From an uncultured Oscillospiraceae bacterium (GTDB lineage: Bacteria > Bacillota > Clostridia > Oscillospirales > Oscillospiraceae): a stretch of 45,792 nt of DNA. Positions 7,347-15,562 of the stretch are shown here, piece by piece (the first letter of the stretch is position 1; each line of letters opens with the position of its first letter). A model generated the notes under the pieces. It worked only from the letters and a program-made list of their open reading frames with translations. It did no database searches and was not told the DNA's origin. Location: positions 1-45,792 of the forward strand of contig CAKTQR010000016.1 of NCBI GenBank assembly GCA_934597175.1. Reading direction: 5' to 3'. The position numbers and the translations under genes are program-made.

Positions 7347-10300
7347 GGACAAGAGCATACACAAGGTGCTGGTCATAGGATCAGGCCCTATCGTCATCGG
7401 TCAGGCAGCCGAGTTTGACTACGCAGGTGCGCAGGCCTGCCGCATACTCCGTGAGGAGGGCATAAATGTCGTCCTTGTAAACTCAAATCCTGCGACGATA
7501 ATGACCGACAAGCAGCTTGCGGACGAAATTTATCTTGAGCCGCTCACGGCGCAGACCGTTGCCCGCATAATTGAAAAGGAGCGCCCCGACAGTCTGCTTG
7601 CAGGTCTCGGCGGCCAGACGGGTCTTACCATAGCGATGCAGCTTAGCCGTGACGGAACGCTCGCCAAATACGGCGTGCGTCTGCTCGGCACGGACATCGA
7701 CGCAATAGACAAGGCCGAGGACCGTGAGCTGTTTCGTGAAACGCTTCAGAAGATGGGTCAGCCGCTCATCCCCTCGGCTACGGCAGATGACCTCGACACG
7801 GCGCTGGCTATCGCCTCGGAGATAGGCTATCCCGTCATCGTGCGCCCGGCGTTCACGCTCGGCGGCAGCGGCGGCGGCATTGCCGAGACCGAGGACGAGC
7901 TGCGCATTATCGCAAAAAGCGGCCTTGACATGTCCCCCATCACGCAGATACTTGTCGAAAAATGCATCTCCGGCTGGAAGGAGATCGAGTTTGAGACGAT
8001 GCGTGACGGCGCAGGAAATGTCATTGCCGTCTGCTCGATGGAAAACCTTGACCCCGTGGGCATACACACGGGCGACTCGATAGTCGTCGCTCCGGCGCTG
8101 ACGCTGGCGGACAGGGAATATCAGATGCTGCGCTCGGCGGCGCTGGATATCATATCCGAGATCGGCATCGTCGGCGGCTGCAACTGTCAGTTTGCCCTCG
8201 ACCCGAACAGCTTCGAGTACGCCGTTATCGAGGTCAACCCCCGTGTTTCCCGCTCCTCGGCGCTGGCGTCAAAGACCACTGGCTACCCGATAGCAAAGAT
8301 AAGCACACGCATAGCTCTCGGCTACACGCTCGACGAGATAAAAAACGACATAACCGGCAAGACCTGTGCCTGCTTCGAGCCCACACTCGACTATGTCGTG
8401 GTCAAGCTGCCCAAGTGGCCGTTTGATAAGTTTGCAGGCTCAAGCCGCAAGCTCGGCACTCAGATGAAGGCCACCGGCGAGGTCATGGCGATAGCCCCCG
8501 GCTTCGAGATGGCGCTTATGAAGGCCGTGCGTGGTGCGGAGATATCGCTTGATACGCTCAATGCGCCCCCGCTGAGCGCAAAGCCCCTCATCGAGCGCCT
8601 TGCCGAGCAGAACGACCACCGCATTTTCACGGTGTTCGAGGCGATAAAGTCCGGCATCACCCTTGCGCAGATACACTATATAACGAAAATTGACCTGTGG
8701 TTTTTAAATAAGCTCAAGGTGCTCGCCGACTTTGAATCCGAGCTTGCCGGCGGCATGAGCGATGAGCTTTACCTGCGAGGCAAGCACCTCGGCTACACGG
8801 ACGATGCGCTCAAAATGCTCAGCGGTGCAGAAAGTCTGCCCGAGTTTCACATGAGCTATAAGATGGTCGATACCTGCGGAGCGGAGTTCGATGCGCAGAC
8901 GCCGTACTTCTACTCATGCAGCGAAGGCTTCTGCGAGGCTCGCTCCTTTGCCCGCAGCGGCAAGCCCGTCGTCATGGTGCTCGGCTCAGGCCCTATCCGC
9001 ATCGGTCAGGGCATCGAGTTTGACTACAGCAGCGTGCACTGCGTGTGGACGCTGCGTGAGATGGGCTACGATGTTGTCATCGTAAACAACAACCCCGAGA
9101 CCGTCTCCACCGACTACGACACCGCCGACAGGCTCTATTTTGAGCCGCTCACGCCGGAGGATGTCATGAATATCATAAATGTTGAGCATCCCGTGGGCGT
9201 TGTCGTTGCCTTCGGCGGTCAGACGGCAATAAAGCTGACGCAGTTTCTCGACAAGGCCGGCATCACCATTCTCGGCACTTCGGCGGAAAGCATCGACATG
9301 GCCGAGGACCGCAGCCGCTTCGACGCACTGCTCGAAAGCTTCGGCATAAGCCGCCCCAAGGGCTTTGGCGTGAACAGTCTCGAGGAAGCGCTCAAAGCTG
9401 CGCAGACGCTCGGCTACCCGGTGCTGCTGCGCCCCTCCTATGTCATCGGCGGTCAGAACATGACCATTTCCCGCTCGCCTGAGCAGACCGAAAAGTATAT
9501 GAACGCCATACTCTCCGGCGGCATCGAAAACCCGGTGCTCGTCGACAAATACATGCCCGGCACGGAGATCGAGGTCGATGTCATTTCCGACGGTGAGAGC
9601 GTTCTTATCCCCGGCATCATGGAGCATATCGAGCGTGCCGGCGTGCACAGCGGCGACTCGATAGCCGTGTATCCCCCCTACAACCTCAGCGACAAGGATC
9701 TTGACAAGATCTGTGCCTGCTCGCAGAAGCTTGCGCTTGCGCTGGGCACAAAGGGACTCGTGAACATCCAGTATCTGATCTATCAGGACGAGCTGTATGT
9801 CATCGAGGTCAACCCCCGTGCGTCCCGCACCGTGCCGTATATAAGCAAGGTGACCGATGTGCCGATGGTCGACCTCGCCTCGAAGATCATGCTGGGCGCA
9901 AAGCTTCAAGACCTCGGCTACGGCAGCGGCCTGCACCAGACCCCGCCGTATGTTGCGGTCAAAGTGCCGGTATTCTCCTTTGAAAAGCTCTCGGACGCAA
10001 ACTCCATTCTCGGCCCGGAGATGAAGTCCACCGGCGAGGTGCTCGGCATCGGCAAAACGCTGGCGGAGGCTCTGTTCAAGGGGCTCACCGCAGCGGGCTT
10101 TAGTGCTCCGTCCCTGCACGGCGGCAGCCGCCCCGGCGTTCTGCTGAGCGTAGAAACGAACGACTATCAGGACATCATTTCGCTTGCACGGCGCTTTTAT
10201 CAGATGGGCATGAAGCTGTACGCCACGGTCGGAACGGCAGAGGCGATAGCCGACCTCGGCATAGAGGTAGCGCCCGTTCCGAATGTGACCGAAAGCGGCG

Positions 10301-11370
10301 AAATGTACAGTCTTATGGAAAGCGGCGAGCTGTGCTATATCATCTACACGGGTGCGGTGAAGGACGCCACGATGGGCGATTATATATCCCTGCACCGGCG
10401 TGCAATGCAGCTCGGCATCCCCTGCCTGACCTCGCTTGACACCGCAAATGCGCTTGCGCAGATGATGGAGAGCCGCTACAGCCAAAGCAGCACCGAGCTT
10501 GTCGACATAAACGCCATGCGCAAATGGCGCAGGCGCATAAGCTTCACGAAGATGCACAGCTGCGGCAACGATTACATCTTCATCGAAAACTTCGACAACA
10601 GCATAAGCTGCCCCGAATCGCTGTGCGTGAGCCTGTGCCAGCCGCACTACGGCATAGGCGGTGACGGCATCGTGCTCATCGAAAGCTCGAGCGTTGCCGA
10701 TGTCAAAATGCGCTCGTTCAACCGTGACGGCTCGGAGGGCAAAATGGCCGGAAATAACATCCGCTGCGTGGGCAAATACATGTACGACGAGGGCTACATC
10801 CGCAGGGAGTACATCACCGTCGAGACATGCAGCGGCATACACCGTCTGCGCCTGTTCGTGAGTGACGGCAAGGTCAGCTCCGTTCTCGTCGACATGGGCA
10901 AGGCCGAGCTGAGCCCCGAAAGGATACCGGCGGTATGCAGAAAAGATAAGATGATAAACTACCCGCTCACCGTCGGCGGCAAGGAGTATCTTGTCAGCTG
11001 CGTGTCCGTTGGAAACCCGCACTGTGCGGTGTTCTGCGATGCGATAGATGCGCTTGAGCTTGATAAGATAGGTCCGATGTTCGAGTTCTCCCCCGCCTTC
11101 CCCGAGAGGATCAACACGGAATTTGTGCGCATCGTGAACAAAAACACCCTGCGCATGCGTGTGTGGGAGCGAGGCAGCGGCGAGACGCTTGCCTGCGGCA
11201 CGGGCGCATGTGCGGCCGTTATCGCAGCCTGCGAGGCGGGCTACTGCGACAAGGGCAGCAATGTCACCGTGAACCTGCTCGGCGGCGAAATGACCGTAAG
11301 CTACACCGACGAGGGCGTGACCCTGCTCGGCGATGCCACCGAGGTCTACCGAGGAAGCTTCGAATACTGA
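7339..11370 (+). CDS. carB-dapF: fusion: carbamoyl-phosphate synthase large subunit (CarB) + diaminopimelate epimerase (DapF)
   Basis: One uninterrupted 1343-codon frame. Residues 1 to about 1062 are a complete CarB: two ATP-grasp halves (about 130-335 and 670-860), an oligomerisation region, and a C-terminal MGS-like allosteric domain (about 930-1055). Residues from about 1066 to the end are a full DapF (FTKMHSCGNDYIF at the start, ERGSGETLACGTGACAAV near the end). CarB makes carbamoyl phosphate; DapF interconverts LL- and meso-diaminopimelate for lysine and peptidoglycan. ATG at 7339 follows GGGAGG by 8 nt. An internal ATG at codon 1060 has no Shine-Dalgarno site, so fused translation is likely. 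The DapF part has Ala1137 where the first catalytic Cys is expected (MAGNNIRC instead of MCGNxxRC); the second, Cys1286, is present. Confidence 0.93.
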   Translation: MPKDKSIHKVLVIGSGPIVIGQAAEFDYAGAQACRILREEGINVVLVNSNPATIMTDKQLADEIYLEPLTAQTVARIIEKERPDSLLAGLGGQTGLTIAMQLSRDGTLAKYGVRLLGTDIDAIDKAEDRELFRETLQKMGQPLIPSATADDLDTALAIASEIGYPVIVRPAFTLGGSGGGIAETEDELRIIAKSGLDMSPITQILVEKCISGWKEIEFETMRDGAGNVIAVCSMENLDPVGIHTGDSIVVAPALTLADREYQMLRSAALDIISEIGIVGGCNCQFALDPNSFEYAVIEVNPRVSRSSALASKTTGYPIAKISTRIALGYTLDEIKNDITGKTCACFEPTLDYVVVKLPKWPFDKFAGSSRKLGTQMKATGEVMAIAPGFEMALMKAVRGAEISLDTLNAPPLSAKPLIERLAEQNDHRIFTVFEAIKSGITLAQIHYITKIDLWFLNKLKVLADFESELAGGMSDELYLRGKHLGYTDDALKMLSGAESLPEFHMSYKMVDTCGAEFDAQTPYFYSCSEGFCEARSFARSGKPVVMVLGSGPIRIGQGIEFDYSSVHCVWTLREMGYDVVIVNNNPETVSTDYDTADRLYFEPLTPEDVMNIINVEHPVGVVVAFGGQTAIKLTQFLDKAGITILGTSAESIDMAEDRSRFDALLESFGISRPKGFGVNSLEEALKAAQTLGYPVLLRPSYVIGGQNMTISRSPEQTEKYMNAILSGGIENPVLVDKYMPGTEIEVDVISDGESVLIPGIMEHIERAGVHSGDSIAVYPPYNLSDKDLDKICACSQKLALALGTKGLVNIQYLIYQDELYVIEVNPRASRTVPYISKVTDVPMVDLASKIMLGAKLQDLGYGSGLHQTPPYVAVKVPVFSFEKLSDANSILGPEMKSTGEVLGIGKTLAEALFKGLTAAGFSAPSLHGGSRPGVLLSVETNDYQDIISLARRFYQMGMKLYATVGTAEAIADLGIEVAPVPNVTESGEMYSLMESGELCYIIYTGAVKDATMGDYISLHRRAMQLGIPCLTSLDTANALAQMMESRYSQSSTELVDINAMRKWRRRISFTKMHSCGNDYIFIENFDNSISCPESLCVSLCQPHYGIGGDGIVLIESSSVADVKMRSFNRDGSEGKMAGNNIRCVGKYMYDEGYIRREYITVETCSGIHRLRLFVSDGKVSSVLVDMGKAELSPERIPAVCRKDKMINYPLTVGGKEYLVSCVSVGNPHCAVFCDAIDALELDKIGPMFEFSPAFPERINTEFVRIVNKNTLRMRVWERGSGETLACGTGACAAVIAACEAGYCDKGSNVTVNLLGGEMTVSYTDEGVTLLGDATEVYRGSFEY

Positions 11371-11376
11371 CCAAAA

Positions 11377-11410
11377 AAACAAGCCATCTTCGGGAGGAGA
11401 TGGCTTGTTT
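11377..11410 (+). terminator. putative terminator of the arg/car operon
   Basis: 12-bp stem AAACAAGCCATC / GATGGCTTGTTT, extended by a few inner pairs, 6 bp after the carB-dapF stop. The T run is only the stem's own TTT, so termination may be moderate. Confidence 0.65.
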
Positions 11411-11464
11411 CAACATGTCAAAAATGTTCCTGCGTTTTCTGTACCGGCAGGTGCTTTATTTCAC

Positions 11465-11493
11465 TTTACATTTTCGAAAACTATATTTATAAT
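11465..11493 (+). promoter_or_regulatory. sigma-A-type promoter for the 77-residue protein
   Basis: -35 TTTACA (11465-11470), 17-bp spacer, perfect -10 TATAAT (11488-11493), about 35 nt before the start codon. Confidence 0.7.
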
Positions 11494-11534
11494 AGTATCA
11501 CATAATTCATCATAGCGAGAGGAAGGGGCAATCA

Positions 11535-11768
11535 ATGGCTGAAAAGTATTACGAGGAAGAAGGAATGACCGATCTGCAGTACAAGGGTTTTCTGCTGGAT
11601 GCTTTGAGCGATTGGGAGCATGTTCTCGAAATTGCGAAAAAGGACGACAGTGCAGTCGAGGTCCGGAGGCAAATCGAAAAGAATATCGAAAAAACTAAAA
11701 ATGAAACTGGCTGTTTTGACCCAGAGTGTGCAATAACAGTCCGCTATTTCATGAATTTATGTCCTTGA
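11535..11768 (+). CDS. hypothetical acidic protein, 77 residues
   Basis: Not recognised. A small, charged, probably helical cytoplasmic protein, rich in Glu and Lys, with two Cys near the C-terminus (GCFDPECAI) and no membrane segment or signal peptide. Support for a real gene: a good promoter 35 nt upstream, ribosome site GGAAGGGG at 11521-11528, and its own terminator starting 2 bp after the stop. The stand-alone unit between two terminators points to independent expression. Codons are more AT-rich than in the arg operon. No function can be assigned. Confidence 0.75.
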   Translation: MAEKYYEEEGMTDLQYKGFLLDALSDWEHVLEIAKKDDSAVEVRRQIEKNIEKTKNETGCFDPECAITVRYFMNLCP

Positions 11769-11769
11769 C

Positions 11770-11806
11770 AAGAAGCCGCCCCTTATCGGGAGACGGCTTC
11801 TTTTGT
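11770..11806 (+). terminator. rho-independent terminator
   Basis: Stem AAGAAGCCG / CGGCTTCTT with a long loop and TTTTG tail, right after the 77-residue gene. The next gene's Shine-Dalgarno begins 3 bp later, so some read-through into the hydrolase may be its source of transcription. Confidence 0.75.
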
Positions 11807-11819
11807 GTGGAGAGATAAT

Positions 11820-12746
11820 ATGGTCGTTTTATATATTCTGATATTCATCGCCGTTGTTCTGGCGCTGGCGTATTTTTGCTGCCGGATGGGGTTTTATGTG
11901 CCTGAGCAGACGGAAGCGGATCTGTTTAAGTTTCCGAGCGGCGAGCAGTATGCGCTGTATGCCGATGTGTCGGCGCAGATGGTACGGGCGGCACTCGATA
12001 TTCCCTACGAGGATGTGTGGATACGCTCGCACGACGGGCTGCGGCTGCACGGCAGGCTTTATGCCGCCGAGCCCGATGCCCCGGTGCAGATAATGTTCCA
12101 CGGCTACAAAAGCGGCGCAGAGCGTGACTTCTGCGGCGGCCTGCAGGTCGCCGTGCAGGGCGGCTTCAATGTCCTGCTCGTCGACCAGCGAGCGCACGGC
12201 AAAAGCGAGGGCAAGTACCTTACCTTTGGTGTAAAAGAGCGGTACGACTGCCTTGACTGGGTCAATTACGCCGTGGAGCACTTCGGCGCTGACGCAAAAA
12301 TTCTGCTGTACGGCATATCGATGGGCGCTGCGACGGTGCTCATGGCTGGCGGCCTGGAGCTGCCTGAAAATGTTGTGGGCATAATCGCCGACTGCGGGTA
12401 TTCCTCGCCGTCTACCATCATAAAGCAGGTGCTGCGTGATCATCACTGCCCGCTGTTCCCGGTATATCAGCTGACCCGCTTGGGCGGCATTTTGTTTGCT
12501 GGCTTTGACCTTGAGGAAGCCTCGGCGACCGAGGCAATGGAGTGCTGCCAAGTGCCGGTTTTGTTCATCCACGGCGGCGACGACCGCTTTGTTCCCTGCC
12601 GCATGAGCGAGGAAAACTATGCGCACTGCAAAGCCGGAAACAAGCGGCTGCTCATCGTGCCGGACGCCGGTCACGGCATCAGCTACTTGCTCGACCGTGA
12701 GAAATACCTTGCCACGCTCGATGAATTTTTAAAGTCCGGTCTATGA
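11820..12746 (+). CDS. membrane-anchored alpha/beta hydrolase (YqkD-like)
   Basis: Serine hydrolase of the alpha/beta fold, probably an esterase of unknown substrate. An N-terminal hydrophobic segment (about residues 2-22, VVLYILIFIAVVLALAYFCC) is a signal anchor. The oxyanion-side motif MFHGYKSG, nucleophile elbow GISMGA, acid in HGGDDRFVP and histidine in DAGHGISY complete the triad. ATG at 11820 is chosen (GGAGAG 5 nt upstream); the GTG at 11805 lies in the terminator. Product 308 residues. It converges with the minus-strand SLOG gene, the two stop codons overlapping by 6 bp. Confidence 0.85.
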   Translation: MVVLYILIFIAVVLALAYFCCRMGFYVPEQTEADLFKFPSGEQYALYADVSAQMVRAALDIPYEDVWIRSHDGLRLHGRLYAAEPDAPVQIMFHGYKSGAERDFCGGLQVAVQGGFNVLLVDQRAHGKSEGKYLTFGVKERYDCLDWVNYAVEHFGADAKILLYGISMGAATVLMAGGLELPENVVGIIADCGYSSPSTIIKQVLRDHHCPLFPVYQLTRLGGILFAGFDLEEASATEAMECCQVPVLFIHGGDDRFVPCRMSEENYAHCKAGNKRLLIVPDAGHGISYLLDREKYLATLDEFLKSGL

Positions 12747-13229
12747 ACCTATGACCACGACCGGGACGCCCTTGCGATTTGCGTAGTCCACCGTATTTTT
12801 CGTGCCGCCGGACTCGCCGTTAAAGGCGGCGATGATCCGTGATGAGCGGTCGACCATCCATTCATTGCGCTTTTGGAAGCAGAAGCGGGTGTAGCTTTCG
12901 CAGATATATTCAACCCGGTCTGCCCTTTCCAAAACCTCGCCAGCCTGCGCTTTCCAGCTGTCTTCCCAGCAGCGCTGAAAATCACGGCAGGGGCAGGCGC
13001 AGACGAGCCTGATATCGCTGCCGCCGTCACGCTGAGCCAGCACTATCTGCGCAGCCCAGATGTCCACGCCCCGAGCCATACCCGAGATGAAGACCTTGTA
13101 TCCGTCGGCAATTGCCCGGCGGATCTGTTTTTTAAGGGCGAGCTTTACCAGCCATTCTGGTTTATTGAGCTTCTCCGGCCTGTGTCCGGTAAAGCAAACG
13201 GTTTGTTGCCTTTCTCCCTCTATTATCAT
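12741..13229 (-). CDS. SLOG-domain protein, DUF1273/YpsA-like
   Basis: Rossmann-like nucleotide-binding protein of the SLOG superfamily. Visible marks are the N-terminal TGHRPEKL motif, the glycine loop SGMARGVDIWAA and the C-terminal FNGESGGTKNTVDYA segment, all typical of DUF1273. At 162 residues it is a complete single-domain protein. AAAGGTG lies about 10 nt before its ATG. It is divergent from the small XRE regulator, 126 bp apart. SLOG proteins are thought to bind nucleotide-derived ligands; what this one does is unknown. The YpsA name follows from similarity only. Confidence 0.85.
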   Translation of the reverse strand: MIIEGERQQTVCFTGHRPEKLNKPEWLVKLALKKQIRRAIADGYKVFISGMARGVDIWAAQIVLAQRDGGSDIRLVCACPCRDFQRCWEDSWKAQAGEVLERADRVEYICESYTRFCFQKRNEWMVDRSSRIIAAFNGESGGTKNTVDYANRKGVPVVVIGS

Positions 13230-13290
13230 TTCAACATCACCTTTCTCGATTTTGTCTCCTATTTACAGTTTATCATAACGGTAGTTTCAG

Positions 13291-13312
13291 TACAAGTGTT
13301 GTGTATATTGTA
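13291..13312. promoter_or_regulatory. possible operator between SLOG and XRE genes
   Basis: Inverted repeat TACAA-N12-TTGTA, which contains a second small dyad ACAAGTGTTGT, centred about 55 bp before the XRE start. A -10-like TATATT lies inside it at 13304-13309 but no convincing -35 was found. Autoregulation by the XRE protein is a guess from position. Confidence 0.3.
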
Positions 13313-13355
13313 TTTCACCTTGAGGGTAAAATGGTGACAAAAAGGTGGTGATGCT

Positions 13356-13670
13356 ATGGACACGCATGAAAGATTGAGGCAATTGCTTAACGAGCGTGGC
13401 TGGACAGAATACCGACTTGCAAAGAATTGCGGGCTTTCGGAGTCCACGCTTGCTAATATATTCAGGAGAAACACCGTTCCTTCTATCGCAACTTTAGAGG
13501 CAATTTGCAGCGGGTTTGGCATCACGATGTCGCAGTTTTTCGCCGAGGGCGATATGGTGGAGCTCACCGACGACCTCAAGCAGCTTTTCGACTGCTGGGT
13601 CTGCCTTACGCCCGCCCAAAAATCCGCCGCGCTGCAAATGCTCAAGGCCATGAGCCACGATAACGACTAA
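13356..13670 (+). CDS. XRE-family transcriptional regulator
   Basis: DNA-binding protein of 104 residues. An N-terminal Cro/CI-type helix-turn-helix covers about residues 4-60 (RLAKNCGLSESTLANIFRRN as core), followed by a short Asp/Glu-rich linker and a C-terminal helical segment (LTPAQKSAALQML). AAGGTGG precedes the ATG by about 7 nt. It is transcribed away from the SLOG gene, so the pair may be coregulated. Two strong terminators follow. Target genes are unknown. Confidence 0.88.
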   Translation: MDTHERLRQLLNERGWTEYRLAKNCGLSESTLANIFRRNTVPSIATLEAICSGFGITMSQFFAEGDMVELTDDLKQLFDCWVCLTPAQKSAALQMLKAMSHDND

Positions 13671-13681
13671 ATAATCAAAAC

Positions 13682-13710
13682 GCCGCTGATTTTTATTCAG
13701 CGGCATTTTT
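13682..13710 (+). terminator. rho-independent terminator after the XRE gene
   Basis: 8-bp stem GCCGCTGA / TCAGCGGC, loop TTTTTAT, tail ATTTTT. Confidence 0.88.
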
Positions 13711-13716
13711 GGGTAC

Positions 13717-13747
13717 AAAAAACCAGCGGCTATGCCGCTGGTTTTTT
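13717..13747. terminator. bidirectional terminator between convergent genes
   Basis: 14-bp perfect stem AAAAAACCAGCGGC / GCCGCTGGTTTTTT with loop TAT. On the minus strand it ends the SNF transporter gene. The stem shares CAGCGGC with the neighbouring terminator. Confidence 0.88.
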
Positions 13748-13762
13748 AGTGTTTAGTTTAAA

Positions 13763-15205
13763 TTAACCGAAGAAGTCGGTGATCTGGCCGTAGAGAACGA
13801 ACAGCATGCCGATCGGGGTGATAAACTTGTAGCAGATGTTGAAGAAGGCCTTGCCCCAGAACTTATGTCCGGAAGCTTCACATTCTTCGACAACGAAGTC
13901 CATCTTCCAGATCCAGCCTATCGCAAATGTCATAATCATTGAACCGACAGGCATCAGGATGCCTTCAGATAAAGTATCATAGAAGTCAAGCCAGCAGTCG
14001 TTCCACATCCTAACCGAGTCGCCGGTCAAACCGAGCAGCTCTGCGGGAGTGGGAAATGCTGCGCCGCCTGCCTGACCTGCGCCGATACCGTCAAGTGCAA
14101 CGGGCAGAGCGAAGATGAGGACAAGGACGGAGAACATGATAGCAGCCTTCTTGCGGTTGGGAGCCTTGCCCTTCTCGACATTTGCGTCGATCTTTGCAGA
14201 GGAGATAGCCTCGAGCAGGGACATGGAGGAAGAAATTGCTGCGATGAAAACGAGGAAGTAGAACAGGAAGCCCATCAGGTTGCCGATGAAGCCGCCCATG
14301 TTGTAGAATACGACCTGCATGGACTTGAACAGCAGGCTGGGACCGCTGCCGGTCTCGCCGCCGAGGAATGCGTAGCAAGCGGGCATAACGATCATACCGG
14401 CCATGATTGCTGCGAGGGTATCCATGACAACGATGATAACAGCGTTTCTCTGGATCTTCTCGCTCTTCTTCATGTAAGAGCCGTAGGTGATCATAGCGCC
14501 CATACCAAGCGACAGTGAGAAGAACATCTGACCAGCCGCAGTCTTCAGAACCTTAAGGAAGTCTTTCTCCAGAGGCTCGAAGTTGACGCCGAACATGAAC
14601 TGGTAGCCGCCGACAGCACCGGGCTGAACAGCAACATAAACGATAACGATGATGAGGATAACGAACAGGCAGGGCATGCCGACATTGCAGAACTTTTCAA
14701 TGCCGCCGCCGACGCCGCCGCAGACGATAAGGGTGTTGATAGCGATGAAGATGAGCGTCCAGATAACCATTGACGCACCGTTGGTGGCGAAGGCTCCGAA
14801 GAAGGTGGAAATGTCGGTGACACCCCAGGTGTCAACGCCGAACATTGCCAGCAGGTAGCCGCATGCATAACGCATGACCATGCCGCCGAGGACCATGTAG
14901 AACAAGAGGATGAGGAACGGTGCTGCGATAGCCATGTAGCCCAGGAAGGTGAACTTCTTGCTCAGCTTGCGGTAAGCTGCGATGGGGCTCAGGCCGGTCT
15001 TACGACCGATGGCATGCTCGCCGACCATAACTGCAAGACCGACGAAAGCTGCGAGGACGAGGTAAACGACGAGGAATGCGAAGCCGCCGTTCTGACCCAT
15101 TTTGTACGGGAAGCCCCAAATGTTGCCCAGACCGACCGCAGAACCGACAGCGGCCATGATAAAAGCAAAACTGGAGCCAAATCCGTCACGATTTGTTTTT
15201 TCCAT
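13763..15205 (-). CDS. SNF-family Na+-dependent transporter
   Basis: Sodium-coupled symporter of the neurotransmitter:sodium symporter (SLC6/LeuT) family in the cytoplasmic membrane; substrates are usually amino acids or small amines. The TM1 signature GSAVGLGNIWGFPY with its unwound Na+ site, the GGFAFLVVYLV segment and about 11-12 hydrophobic helices over 480 residues are visible. AAAGGAGAG precedes the ATG by about 8 nt. It has its own promoter and terminator. It neighbours the amidohydrolase and acyl-CoA module and could feed it, but nothing in the sequence proves that. Confidence 0.92.
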   Translation of the reverse strand: MEKTNRDGFGSSFAFIMAAVGSAVGLGNIWGFPYKMGQNGGFAFLVVYLVLAAFVGLAVMVGEHAIGRKTGLSPIAAYRKLSKKFTFLGYMAIAAPFLILLFYMVLGGMVMRYACGYLLAMFGVDTWGVTDISTFFGAFATNGASMVIWTLIFIAINTLIVCGGVGGGIEKFCNVGMPCLFVILIIVIVYVAVQPGAVGGYQFMFGVNFEPLEKDFLKVLKTAAGQMFFSLSLGMGAMITYGSYMKKSEKIQRNAVIIVVMDTLAAIMAGMIVMPACYAFLGGETGSGPSLLFKSMQVVFYNMGGFIGNLMGFLFYFLVFIAAISSSMSLLEAISSAKIDANVEKGKAPNRKKAAIMFSVLVLIFALPVALDGIGAGQAGGAAFPTPAELLGLTGDSVRMWNDCWLDFYDTLSEGILMPVGSMIMTFAIGWIWKMDFVVEECEASGHKFWGKAFFNICYKFITPIGMLFVLYGQITDFFG

Positions 15206-15264
15206 ATACTTTCTCTCCTTTTATGATTTGCGTTTTACGCTGAGGCGTGTGCCTTAGTGTTTTC

Positions 15265-15292
15265 ATTGTAATTGTTAAAAAGTTGATTACAA
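15265..15292 (-). promoter_or_regulatory. promoter of the SNF transporter gene
   Basis: On the minus strand: -35 TTGTAA (15287-15292), 16-bp spacer, -10 TACAAT (15265-15270), about 60 nt before the start. The 357-bp region 15206-15562 holds this promoter and the divergent one for the amidohydrolase; nothing else convincing was seen in it. Confidence 0.6.
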
Positions 15293-15509
15293 TACCTTAT
15301 GCGTGAAATTAACTTCATCTTAACACCGAGAGCTATTGTCTTTACAGAAACTTATACGATTTCTATATATTTTGGAAATAATCTGTTCACAAAGCCGGGC
15401 AAAATCCGCCGTTTCATGCCTGTACGGGTCGATTTTCATTAACAGCTTGGCTACATTTGCGTTAATTGGCTTAACGGTTTGTTATTTTCTTGTCAGAGTG
15501 CGTTTTCGC

Positions 15510-15538
15510 TTGCGATAAGCACCTTTACACATTATAAT
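15510..15538 (+). promoter_or_regulatory. promoter of the amidohydrolase gene
   Basis: -35 TTGCGA (15510-15515), 17-bp spacer, perfect -10 TATAAT (15533-15538), about 25 nt before the start codon. Confidence 0.7.
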
Positions 15539-15562
15539 AGCGTCATTAAAGGGGGTTTTAGT

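Noticed and set aside
8986..11382. 798-codon open frame antisense to carB-dapF
   Set aside because: It mirrors the GC-rich third-position bias of the real gene, has no ribosome site and no recognisable domain, and covers a clear CarB-DapF coding frame.
15336..15518. 60-codon frame in the SNF-amidohydrolase spacer
   Set aside because: No ribosome site; it runs over the predicted amidohydrolase promoter region and has no recognisable features.
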